Of a stretch of 64,000 nucleotides of DNA, positions 11,830 to 22,779 are shown piece after piece. The translations under genes and the position numbers were made by a program. Position 1 is the stretch's first letter. Each line of letters starts with the position of its first letter. The notes under the pieces are model-generated. The model did not search any database. It saw only the letters and a program-made list of their open reading frames with translations, and had not been told where the DNA came from. Origin of the DNA: Azadirachta indica (lineage: Eukaryota; Streptophyta; Magnoliopsida; Sapindales; Meliaceae); NCBI GenBank assembly GCA_022749755.1, contig CM040450.1:6872913-6936912 (forward strand), in the 5' to 3' direction.

Positions 11830-14800
11830 ATAAATAATGAAGTCTAGTACTTTCTATTTAATTTGCTAAATGTGGGGCTTCGCTGCGTGGGGGATTGGGT
11901 GCATCGAGAAAGTGGGTGTTGATGAGAAGATGATTGAAATTTTAATTGGGTAGTGGGTGCTGAGAGGATGGGTGTCTAGAATAATTGTTTTTTCTTCTCT
12001 TCGTTTGTGCAAGTTCATTGTAAAAAACGAAGTTCCCGAATGAATAATCTTTGGGTGGCTGAATATATTAGGGTGTGGGGAGCATTTTTTAAAGTGTGAA
12101 CATAATTTTTATAGTGTTAAAATATAGAAAATTAAAACGCACTGTTTTCTCAAATACACCCATTATTCCTTCCTTCGCGGTCTCTTATTTGTTGACGGAT
12201 GTGCGTTTCGCGAACAGACAACACTTCTTTGTTGGCGGTCTTATTACATTCAACCCACCAAACCAAAACGTATATACTCGTTTTATATAAGATTTGACAT
12301 TGAAGTTATATAAAAGAAAATTTGAAAAACTTGTACCTACATATTAATAACTTGATCTGATTAGGAGGAAATAAGTGTTATTTTTAATTATTTAATTACA
12401 ACAGTATATATTTAATATTGAAAATAAGAATATTTTATTTTTTTACTACAAAGAATACTCTCCACGTACGCCCGAATTCTTAATGCACCCAATCCCACTT
12501 GAGAGCTTCCAAAGGGCATTGACACGTTGAATATTGACACCCCATAATCCATCACTCTAAACAAAACGGCGTTGTTTCAACAATTTTTAATAGCATAAAA
12601 TGGACCCTCCCTGCCTTCCCTTTGCTGTTGCACAATGAAAAACGATGCGTGGGATCAATCATGTGTCGATGAGAATTGGCCACGTCATATTCATGGTCCC
12701 ACGTTCAAGATGATAAAAATGGCCCTCGTGATTTTCCATAATCAATTCGTTGACGGTATTGATTTGTATTACGTTAATTAACTAATTATAGATTAACATT
12801 AAAACACTCTCCACACCCATCTTAATGGAAACGGCTTCACTTTCTTATCTTCTTAATACACCCACCGTCAATTACCTACGACAGCTCACCGTCTTCTTCC
12901 ACTTGTTCTTCCTGCCTCATCTCCTTTAATAAAAAGTTGTTTTTTAAAGGATAAAAAAAAAAAGTAATAACTAAACTCTTCTTTTAATTTTCTCTCCAAG
13001 GTAAGGAAACCAAGATAAAATTACTTTCTATAATTATTTATCATCAAACTTACGTTTTTTCTTTTACAATTTATATATTTCAACTTTTACTAATTATGTA
13101 TTTCATTGCTTAAATGTAAACACTTGGATTTAATTTCATTAAATTTCAATAAATAATATGAAGGTTACATTATAATTTAACATTTATATTCAAACATTTT
13201 TTCTTTTTTTCTTTTTTTCTTTAAGAAAATTTGTAATATAAAATCAAGTCATCATGTTGGTTAAATTTAAATATTTAAACTTTGTTCATAAAAACATGAA
13301 AGGTAAATATTCATTTTAATAAAGTTCAAAATTTATTTGATACCTGTGAATATAATTTTAATAGTTTTATTTAGTTTAAAAAATTATAATATATTCTACT
13401 TTAATTAGTAAGGTTAGATTGAGTAATTTAAAGAGACTATTTTTTAATGGGCTTAGATTCGTAGAACATGTTGTTGATCAAAATTTTGCGGAAACACCTA
13501 TTAATTAATTAGTTTTCACATTCATATTTACTTTATTTTTTGAAACAACAATTGAGAGTAGCTGATTTTCACACTTTCCCTTAGTTCTCAGAATCCCAGT
13601 TCATACATCCCTCTCGGATTTCTCTCCACACCCATCTCTTATCCAATATATTTGTTACATATTAACATTTTTAGGTTCAATTATTACTTTGTACACTCAT
13701 CAAAATTTAAAAAATAAACCTTAATCAGTTATCATATACAGCTTTTGTACTTTTCTTATTTTGCTAGCTCTCTACACAGCCATCGTCCGTTTGCTTTATT
13801 TTTATTTTTAATTTCCTTTTAGTTGCTTGCTTCAATTTTCCTTGCTGTCATCTTCAGAAAGGAGAAAAAAAAAGAATCCCTTGTTCTCACTTCGCTCTGG
13901 AATTTCTCTCTACACCCATTTAATTTATTGAATAATATCTACGAAGAGCTCTGGAAGAATATTATTGAATATTTATGGACACCCAACGAAATGAAGCGAA
14001 AGATTTGGATTTAATTGGTCAACCATAAAAGGAAAGAATAACTTGCTTTCTTCTTTGACTTTATTTGCATTTGAGCTAGCTCTTATTGCTTTGCACTACA
14101 TGCCTTAGCTACCAGAAACCCAGACAATCAAAAGCAAATTAAGCTTCCGGTAACGGAACGCGTTATTTAATTATTAACAAAAACATTATTTAATTTGTTA
14201 ATACCAACATAAGATATTCAAGAATCATAGAATGGGCTTAATTATACATTTGAATATAGAGAAACGATATCACTTTTTCAAAAAGCATTTACATTACAAT
14301 TTACATAGTTTCAATGCAAATAATAAATAAATAAATAAACGTGCAAGTGTTGACGTATATATCTATGTAAAACAACAGCCATGATAGCTTCTTCTGCATG
14401 CTGAAACAAAGCCAATTGCAAATATGAATGAAAAATTACTCTCAACACCCATCGTCTCTATACACCCAATCCCACTCGGCTTCCATTTCCACAATGCCTA
14501 CACTTACTTTTTTTTGCAGAATAAAAAATTAAAGAATTACAACAAAAAAATCATAATTGAATCATTAAATTAAGAAGTTACCAAAAGAAAGTTGGAAAAG
14601 TTATCATCTTTATTATCCAACAATATGAAATTACAATTATTCTTCCATTTAATTAATAGGTAATCAACTTGTTGTCTTCTTTGACTCCATTTGATTGATC
14701 ACTTTATCAATGGAAAAGTGTAGGCAGAAGCCCCAAAACAAAACATTTAATTATTAATAAAACAACAAGATTAGTTATCGCGAGATTTGAATTCTTTGTA

Positions 14801-14980
14801 TATAGAATAATACTTTACATAAATTAAAATAAATCTTTGCTCAAAAACAAATATGTGTTGCATTACAATGCCTACAAAACAAGAAGAAAGGCTGAAAGAC
14901 ATAACTTCTATATATGATGAAACAAATTAAAGCCAAATATGAATCTTAAACCCTGTATATTCTTTTGTTCTTCTCACATG
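11830..14980. other. Array flank without an intact gene
   Basis: No open frame with family similarity was found here. The stretch contains many copies of the ACACCCA-type motif: inverted orientation at about 12,457-12,495, 12,806-12,864, 13,620-13,640 and 14,439-14,475, and forward orientation at 11,893-11,922 and 11,951-11,975. It also has two module flanks (about 13.8-14.1 and 14.64-14.76 kb). Text near 6,605-6,690 and 14,375-14,500 is related (GCCATGAGAGCTTCTTC, TACACCCAAT..CACTCGGCTTC). It looks like one or more duplicated units that have lost the gene. Confidence 0.55.
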
Positions 14981-14990
14981 TAATTTAAAC

Positions 14991-15497
14991 TTACACAGAT
15001 GCCCATGTACGTGGCTGCTCAGTCTCAGTTAGCATGTTGTTGTTGTTGTTGCCTTTAATCCGATTCTAAATATTGTTGAAGAACGGCTCTAGGATTTCAT
15101 AGTGAAGCTGACGAAAGCCATCCAGGAACAAGCTCCCATATTGATATACAACAAAGGTGATAGCTGCGCAAATCCACGCAACACATAATATGATATAACC
15201 AAAAGAGCGTGGAACGAAGGTGGAAACCAAGGAGACTGACGAAACAGATCCGAGAACAAAAACAATGAATCCCCAGAAATGGGCATTAGAATTTGCTTGA
15301 TTCTGCTGTGAAGTTGGAGAGCCGATGATAACATCATTTGCTTCAAGAGCAAAGCCGTAGACGAGTGTGGCCACCAGGAATGACCATATATTTACGATGT
15401 GAGTTGCTCACAAGGGCTTAGTTACGCTTTGTATGTTTGCAACCACAATTCCGATGAGAATTGGATTTAAATACTGGAAAACGGTAGCGTTTGGCAT
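14991..15497 (-). pseudogene. Small four-helix membrane protein, array member 3 (broken)
   Basis: This is the third paralogue. It starts ATG at 15,497 (MPNATVFQYLNPILIGIVVAN) and stays in frame with members 1 and 2, but carries two nonsense codons. One is a TGA where member 1 has the second Leu of RLLATH (near 15,414). The other is a TAG at 15,066-15,068 where member 2 has the Trp of FFNNIWNLIKG. Beyond the second stop the frame still reads NRIKG, an asparagine run and MLTETEQ, then a natural TAA at 14,991. The central helices are well conserved (GYIILCVAWICAAITFVVYQYG spans about 15,120-15,210). The leader-intron donor is also weaker than in member 1. A shorter open frame from an internal ATG (15,374) could make a protein missing the first helix, but a non-functional copy is more likely. 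Confidence 0.8.
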
Positions 15498-15639
15498 CGA
15501 AGAAATCTGAAAAACTAAAGAAAAATACAAAGGAGGTTCGATTTTGTGTGAATGAAACATGAAACTTGTTGGTTGTGTTGCAGAGTGGAAAATGGGAATT
15601 GTTGGATGTATTTATAAGCTTTGCTAGCAATGAGGTAGA

Positions 15640-16620
15640 AAGTTTGAGAGAGGAATTTGAGGTGGGTGGTTGAAGCTGCGTGGGACTGGGTGTGCAGAGT
15701 ATTATTTTTTTGAATTGTATAGATAATATAGGCCCTAGCGATCTTCTGTTAAAAAGAAATAAAAATTAAAAATTAAAAAGAAAATCAAAGCAAACTGAAT
15801 TTGTCATTGTAGAAGTCAACAACAGGTTAATACTCTCTGGAAGCTAAGCAGCGATAGGTGTATCAAGAAGATAGGTGTGAAGTGTATTTTTTAGGGTAAA
15901 AAATATAGTTTTAATTTATGTTAAATATGTGTATATATATGTGTGTTGTCTGTGTGTGTGTGTACATATATATATATATATATATATTGGGCACATGTCT
16001 AAAGTCCAATTCATAAATAATATATTTATATAAAGGAAAAGAAATCTTATCTAAGTTCTCGTGTAATAAATTGTTCTGTATTAATTTTAACCAAGGCATA
16101 CTTGGCCAATGTTGGAATTACAAATAGCCTTGTTTGGTTAGTTAGAAAATAGTAAGGTTATATATGACATAAAAATTGTAGAAAAATTTGAAAGAAAACT
16201 TGGGAAAGAAAATTCTATTGGTTTTTCTATAATGGTCATTTTTAGATAGTTGCAGAATTGCATTACAACAAATGTTTTTCCGTAAAGGTCATTTATAGTA
16301 AAACTAGTCAGAAGAGCTTGTGCAAGTATACTACATTTTTACTGATGCTAAGATACTGCCTTCTAGTACTTATTCTACAGATAAAGATGAAGTCCTGGAG
16401 ATAGCGTTACAACAAATGTTTTTTGATGAGTGAGTTCACTCAGCCTACGCTTGTTCAATATCTTTGCCAGTCATCGTTTGATTTTTCATGGTGTGCAACG
16501 GTGTTTAGATTGTTGAGCTACTTTTGCTATGCTATTTTTTATGCTTTGGTTTCTTTTGTTCAGATAACTTCAGGCCAAAACACCACTGTTAACATGTTAG
16601 ATTGTTGCATTCATATTTAG
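15640..16620. other. Array flank and unexplained segment before the ArgJ-like pseudogene
   Basis: 15,640-15,900 repeats the promoter-side flank of member 1: the TGGGTGTGCAGAGTATT and AGATAATATAGGCCCTAG strings seen at 8,601-8,660. 15,940-15,990 contains TG- and TA-rich simple repeats. 16,040-16,250 repeats the TTGGCCAA..GGAATTACAAA block of 9,630-9,740. From about 16,330 to 16,635 the DNA matches none of the other repeats. Its open frames look non-coding to me. Confidence 0.5.
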
Positions 16621-16635
16621 CCTATGTTTAATGCC

Positions 16636-18745
16636 GAAAGGGAACATACATCACAATTGAAGAATGCAAAGAAAAATATTCTTATAGTCAAAACTTCAAG
16701 CAAGAAGCAGTATAAGAGGCATACACCGAGCATCGTAGCCATATTTAGGCGAACATCCCAGAACCTTTCGCCATTCCCCCAACTCATATATCTATCCTTC
16801 AAACCTGTTCAGTTCACCAATTAATATAAGTGCCTGCTCTCTTTCTATGGTTAAGAGTTTCAAGTCTGAAGAATCTAAATCTTGTGAGATTATGTTGTTC
16901 AGAATTAAGAAAGAAACTTGTCTGATAAAACTATATCATTGACAAAGAGACAAATCCATCATTTGGCGGTGAACTAATCATAATATAATCCTAATGACTT
17001 CAAAACCAGAGATACAGTTGTAATATGTCAACAAAATTTAACCATTCAACTGTAACATTAAGCATTACAATATACCCAAACTTTCAAAACAAAGCTGATG
17101 ATGTATTAGATCAGAGATAAACAAAACTAAATAAAAGTTAAATAACATAAATATTACTCCTTTTCTTCTGCTATCCCCATCACGATCCAAACACAGTGCA
17201 GTGTAAGTTGCATAGTAATCTATATCAAATTCCTTGGTAATGTTATTTTATTCATGAACTTTGATAATGCATTTACTAATACTTAAAATCACAGCATGTG
17301 TGTGAAGAGATCCTCAAGAAAGTTTTCACACACCTGAGACTCAACTGCCATACTCTTGCTTAGAAGGTCTTTCATTGTGATAGCCACTGCCACAGAATCT
17401 GCCCTGCACAGCTTCAAGAATGTCTAAACAATGTAGAAGAAATGAGGAGACAAAATAACCTAGGGGATCTGATTCAAAGCCACATGATTTCAACAATAGA
17501 AGCAAATAATAAACAAAGTGACTAACAGACACAAAATTATTGAAGATCTAAAGGGGAAGTAACAAAAAACTTTGTTCCTGACAAAAGAAATCACGCCATT
17601 TAGCCAAGCTACAAGTTGTGACGTGTATACCCTTCAATAGAAAATGAAAGCGAATTGACTAGTCTTGGAAAACATCCTGCATACGACAGAATTATAAACA
17701 TATCAAATTCTGTAAAACTGTATGTCAATAAAGCAATTAAAACCCTAAAATGTTTGGACAGAAAAACGGAGCTGCATTGGCTTGGCCAGCATTTATTAAC
17801 GCTGTATAGGCCTGCAAGGAAGGAACTGACTCATTAGTGAATAATTAAATAAATTTATAAGAATAGCGTTTACGGTTTGACAGAATATCGATAAATTGTA
17901 GCACCGATTTATTTTAGTATATTAAATCACAAGAGCAATGATTGCTGAAAGTTCATTTCTGTTTCTCAGACTATCATTAAGCAGTTCAAAGTGTTGTGTT
18001 CCCACATTCTGTTTTTGAAACATCTAACGCAATTTTGCAGTACACCGCTGGTGCAGCTGCAACCACATTTGAAGTGGATGCACCTGAAAGAAAAATTAAA
18101 TAAATGGACAAGTTGACTTACCCTAATAAACACATTTCCGTAGAAATATTCAAGCAGATATTTCAAACAAATGCAACTCAAAAAAAGTTGAATACTTAAA
18201 CTGCATACCTTGAAGGCATATACATACACTAAATCTAAAAGCAGTCCGCATACACATTAATGCTGTTTTTTAAACCCAGCAAAATGAAAGCTAACGTGCA
18301 GATGTCGCATCAACATAACAAATAACAAAAGCAAGATCAGGTATTTCTGTGTGCCAAAGGACAGAGACCTGATCTTACTCTTGTTATTTGTGATATTGAT
18401 CCTTTGGCACGCAAGCCGCCATAAATACCTGCTGCCCTAAATCCCTCTGATGCCGTCACTCCACCAGCAATCTACACTCCCAAGCCATCACCAAAAATTA
18501 ATAACATGAATCACTTCGGATCATACACCAACAGGTCAAATCTCGATGAGACGAACCAGTTGGGGTACTAATCTGCAATTAGAAAACTTTTAATGTTGAA
18601 TATTTTTATGCTTTTAACGCGAAGTGAAACATAAAAGCTTGACCGCTTAATAACTGACCTTTGATGCCAATATTCGGCTGAGTGTAGCGGGGAAGTCGTT
18701 AGGAATAAATGAATTCATCTTTTCTTAGGGATTTTGACTTTCAGA
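16636..18745 (-). pseudogene. 5' half of a broken ArgJ-like gene copy
   Basis: This segment is collinear with 42,520-45,570, the right-hand (5') part of the intact ArgJ-like gene, including intron sequence. Recognisable are exon 1 (start near 18,717), exon 3 (near 18,420-18,470), exon 4 (near 18,010-18,085), exon 5 (near 17,770-17,815), exon 8 (near 17,640-17,690), exon 9 (17,337-17,403) and exon 10 (near 16,735-16,825). It cannot work. About 540 bp corresponding to 43,575-44,112 are deleted, removing exons 6-7. The exon 4 donor has changed from GTATGTGG to GAATGTGG. Exon 10 carries TGA, TGA and TAA stops and a 1-bp deletion. Exon 8 has lost about 11 bp. The 3' remainder of the gene does not follow on the left; instead a 3' half lies to the right. 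Confidence 0.85.
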
Positions 18746-18749
18746 ATCT

Positions 18750-19855
18750 CGAGATTAAGCAGAAGGACAAGGATCCTGGTTTTCTTCTCTTCTCTTTTTA
18801 CACGTGTTAAATAATTTGTACGTGTCAAAAGATGGTTTGACACATATTAAAAAAAAAAAGTTAAAAATCAAAGAGAAAAGAATAAAAAAAAAAAGAAAAT
18901 CCTTGTCTTTAACTGAAAAAGTTGTTGGTAGCTGGCGGCTAGGGTTTTGTGAAGTGAAAGTGAGTGGTGGGAAATGGGTTGGGTCCGGCTGTTCGGTGCT
19001 CTGACAGTAGTGATAGGCCGGCTCAAGTCCACTCTATGCAGACAAGTTTTAATCCAGCCCATACAGACTAATCGGGCCTGCACTCGAGCCATCTCGCTTG
19101 GAGCAATAGGCCAATGGGCCAATCCAATAGTTCTAATCCTTTTCAAATGAAATGAAATTTTTTAAATTTTTATTTATATTTTTTTTATATTTTGAAGTTT
19201 GAAAATTGATTTAAATAAACTAAAAATTGTTGAAATGAATGACTTATTACATTAAAAATAACAATAAAATAAATAAGTTAAAAAGGAATGGCTTGATGCA
19301 CCATTGGTGAAGGTATAATATCATAGAACCATATTTGTAGCTTATTTAACAAATTATATTGTAATTTTCATTTATTTCATTTAATTGTGATTAAACAAAA
19401 AAAATAAGACATTTGTATTTTTCATTTAATTTAAATAATTTAAATTTAATTGCATATAATTTTCATTAAAACAAACAGTAAAAACCAACAAATATTAATA
19501 TTTTTCTGTTCATTTAGATATTTAATTTTAATTGCATTTAATTATCATTTAATTGTCAATTTGTCACGAAATCAACAAAACCTAATGCTGCTTGTTTTGG
19601 CATAATGATTGTGGAGTTCTACATATTATTGCTCTAAGCTTTTAATTGATACAAGATATTATTTAAATAAAAAAAAATTAAATTTAATTATTTAAGAAAT
19701 TGATACAAACGTATGTAATTTGTATAGTTGTATTCGAAGCAAATTGAATGAATAAATCATTAAATTTTTGGTGTAATAAGTTCATAATTTGAATTTTAAA
19801 ATAATACTATTTTGACTTTATTATGACAAAATTTAAGGAAAATAGATAAAATCTT
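18750..19855. repeat. Upstream flank shared with the intact ArgJ-like gene
   Basis: 19,010-19,850 is collinear with about 45,810-46,660, the DNA upstream of the intact ArgJ-like gene. Shared text includes GAGCCGGCTCAAG/GGCCGGCTCAAG, CCAATAGTTCTGAT/CCAATAGTTCTAAT and GGCATAATNNTTNTNGAGTTC. The GC-rich start of this block resembles the end of a transposon. 18,780-18,910 holds an A-rich tract and is unrelated to the intact locus. Confidence 0.7.
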
Positions 19856-19856
19856 T

Positions 19857-21920
19857 TACGTTGTGCACACTGCATTCATTTTGATGTTATCATAACTGAA
19901 GTCACAATCCCACCCTTGACCGCTTCCAGGTCCGTCGCTTGTTGCAACAAAGAGACAATAAAGTAAGAAAAAATTAGAAGCAAAAAAAATACACTGCCGT
20001 GTGAACAAACTGATCGCATTGTTTTTAAAAAGTACATGCTTCGACTATTTTGATTGATACTTTAATACAAGCCTTTTAAGCTTTGCATACATTATCTTCC
20101 CTTTAATGTTCTTACTTAACAATAAAAAAGCTAACTTGCATGCTAATGCAAACTAACACTAGTTTTTGAAGCTCGATTTCGTCTTTTTGCATTTTTATTT
20201 TCCATTATAGGCCGAAGATTATGCAGACATTTTAACAGTTAATATCAATGAGTGCACACATTTTAGCAAACTCCTTCCACCAATATTAAAAATATAGTTT
20301 CAATAATCAAGTCTAAGCTGCAGCATGAGTAGGAAAATAAGCCTCATCCAGCATCTTGCTTCTATGACCTTATATTACACATTTAAAAGATAGTTTGACA
20401 CATTCTGCAGATGATTAAGTCTTATTAGCTAATGTGCTAGACCATATAAGTAGCCCTTAGGCTTACAATTACCAGATATGAAAATATTCAGGTTTGTGTA
20501 GCAAGCAACGAGATTTATTTATAAGCTACATATACATGTCAACTTACCAATAGATATGTCGATGCTAACCGTACCACAGGCTTCACCAGCCTTCCTAAGA
20601 TAGTTACGAGCCGCAGCCTTTAAAAAAACATTGGTTATTTAGAAATTATAGATTGGAAAAGAAAAGTCATATTCTGCTGATGATTGAGTAAAAGTGACAA
20701 GGAAGAGAACTTGTATATCCAATCCTTTCTAACACATGCATAAGCTAGATCTCTTAAGTTGCACAAGTATTAAATACCCGTTTAGTTAAACTTTTTCATT
20801 GGTCAAAAGAATTTTTTTTAATAGTAAAAACTCTTTTCAAATTTTTTAATATCATTTGATTGACAATGAAAAAGAGTTTTTGGAAATTAAAAAAACTATT
20901 TTTCTTCTATTAGAAGAAACCCAAAATTTGGGTTTTTGGCAGTAAAACTTTCGTAACTTCTTTAAAAGATCAAATTATCTAAAATACCCTTACTTTATTC
21001 TAAAAATTTTATGTTATTTTTTTAAAATAAAATATTAAAAATTTATCTATTAAAATAATTATTTAAATTTTTCTCAAAAGCTATTTGTGACAATCAAACG
21101 ATTAATAAATTTTTGTTAAAAACTCTACTCATAAAAGTTTTACGAGCAAAAACTTTAATTTACAAAGATTTATTTGAAAAGTTATACCAAACGAACCATA
21201 AATCTCTCTTCCTCTCTTTTATATATTATTTACATAAAACCTATTATTTAGAAGATAATGAATGAAAATATGGATGGCTGCCTTAAACCATCGCTCTAGA
21301 AATTTTGTCTATAATACAGATATTTAGCCGTGTATCAAAAAATGGAACTCAACTGGAATAATGATTTGAATTACATTAATTCAAAACAAGTTTTTGAATG
21401 TTCAGAAAGATCAACCGCTATTAAAGTTCTCAAATAAGGGTTAGGAAATATCGAGGTTTTAACTTTTAATAGGCTTTAAATACAAGGCAATAATCGAAAG
21501 AGAAGTGGCAGCTGAATTTTGTCAAAATTGTCCAAAAATCTATGACATGCTTGTTACTGTTAATAATTACATGAAAAGAGAAGACGTCGCCACTGAGTAG
21601 GCAATCTTTGCTACTTCTATTTGGACCAATCACAGTGATCTACGGATGGAGTTAAAATTAGCTGACATCTTCAAAGTCTTCAAAACAAACAAGATCTTAA
21701 GCTTATCAAGCCCTGTAGCAATCACAAAAAGTACTAAACAGAAAATATATGCTAAAAGATGCTGAAGGTTACAACACAAGTTTTTGCAGGTACCTTTGGG
21801 AAGAAAATAAAAGGAAAAATGAGTTCTAAAATCAAAACTACATTACAAAGTTATAGCTCACTCCTAATTTTCCCATTCTTAACTGCATAAAATAGCAATG
21901 AGAATTGTCAAAATTCAACT
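19857..21920 (-). pseudogene. 3' half of a broken ArgJ-like gene copy
   Basis: This segment is collinear with 39,057-41,125, the left-hand (3') part of the intact gene. The last exon is near 19,858-19,940 (GPGSGQGWDCDFSYDN.. ending ..NAVCTT). Exon 16 is near 20,550-20,618 ([20 protein letters not shown]). A damaged exon 14 lies near 21,590-21,650. Exon 15 is missing, because about 415 bp corresponding to 40,345-40,760 are deleted. A 424-bp transposon-like insertion sits at 20,775-21,198. The last exon shares unusual residues (NIKMNAVC) with the intact copy, so both descend from the same already diverged ArgJ copy. Confidence 0.85.
20775..21198. mobile_element. 424-bp MITE-like insertion inside the pseudogene
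   Basis: The paralogous site near 39,966-39,980 reads straight through (GTATTAAATCTCTC). Here the same text is split after GTATTAAA and resumes at TAAATCTCTC, giving a TAAA repeat on both sides (20,771-20,774 and 21,199-21,202). The ends are imperfect inverted repeats: left CCCGTTTAGTTAAACTTTTT, right complement GGTTCGTTTGGTATAACTTT. There is no coding capacity. The class is uncertain, as the short TAAA could be a 3-4 bp target duplication or chance. Confidence 0.75.
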
Positions 21921-22199
21921 TTAGATCTTTTATTTTTCATAAATATAAATTATTTAGATGGTTGTTAATATGATATACAAGATTTTTTATTTTTTATTTT
22001 AGATAATTTTATATTATATAAAATATTCTTATAATTTATAATAATTTGGATTATATAATTATTTTTTATCAGCATAATAATTTAAAAATAATATTTTTAA
22101 TAATATAAATTAAATATATAATTTTAGTCAAATATTATTTATTTTATATAATTTAGTATATAAATGTGCATTTACATTAGTAAGGTTGTTCTTGCATTG

Positions 22200-22560
22200 G
22201 CCTTGAAATCCAATGTTTGAACCCCGAGGTTAACAACTTATGTGATTGCCAAAATAGACCATGGGCTACATGTATCTCCATTTCTTGACCACTAAGGAAA
22301 AGCTTATTGAAGCCGCAATTAGCGTTTCGGCAGCCCTTGACAGGCTCAAGCTAAGCTCGATCCTTTATTGGCTTTATTTTGGCCCAGGTCAGTTTTGCCA
22401 AACCAGATTGTGAGCGGCAATCAGCCCTTGTTAACCTGTATCGTTATTTGTTTACAAGTTGGATCGTGACAGGCTCTGGCCGACTCAATCCATTCAGCAT
22501 CTATAATTTGGTACAAAAGCCTGTAACAATTTATGTGATTGAATTTAAGATTATATTACC
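22200..22560. repeat. Segment resembling 46,880-47,080
   Basis: Text such as CAGATTGTGAGCGGCAATCA and TCTATAATTTGG has diverged counterparts at 46,960-47,070 (CAGATTGTGAACAATAATCA, GCTATAATTTGG). In the intact ArgJ-like locus this segment lies about 0.25 kb beyond the block matching 19,010-19,850. Here the two are separated by the inserted 3' half of the gene. It may be the far end of an old transposon. Confidence 0.45.
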
Positions 22561-22779
22561 AACAACCTTTTTGTAATAGGATCACTTGACAGGCAAGAAT
22601 TTATTGCAACATGACATCATCTTAAAAATATCCAACGGTTATTTATATTTTGAAAATTTTTTAAAAGTTTAGCAAACCAACGATTTTACCCTCGCCAAAA
22701 CATCTCAATTCATTTTTATCTTTACCCAAAATTTTCTTAAATCAACTTGAAAAATTTACGAAAATATCTAATAGAAATT

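Larger units (their letters stand above)
3780..16250. repeat. Tandem array of related modules around a small gene family
   Basis: The same blocks recur in the same order across this stretch. One block ends in TTCCTTTGTGCTC plus a CTCTCTACACCCATTTA-like string (about 4,620-4,770, 9,165-9,240, 10,565-10,700, 13,800-13,925). Another contains TGTCTTCTTCGACTTCATT-like text (about 5,515, 7,578, 10,801, 14,045, 14,671). A third runs TTTGGTTAG..GAAAATAGTAA (about 4,115, 9,662, 10,300, 16,132). Genes remain in the units near 7.9-8.6, 11.0-11.8 and 15.0-15.6 kb, while the flanks near 5.1-5.7 and 13.5-14.4 kb have no gene. The layout indicates repeated local duplication followed by gene loss. Exact unit boundaries need a dot plot. 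Confidence 0.65.

Noticed and set aside
16423..16620. Small plus-strand protein of 65 codons
   Set aside because: There is no family match or splice context. The segment lies between array repeats and the pseudogene and looks non-coding.
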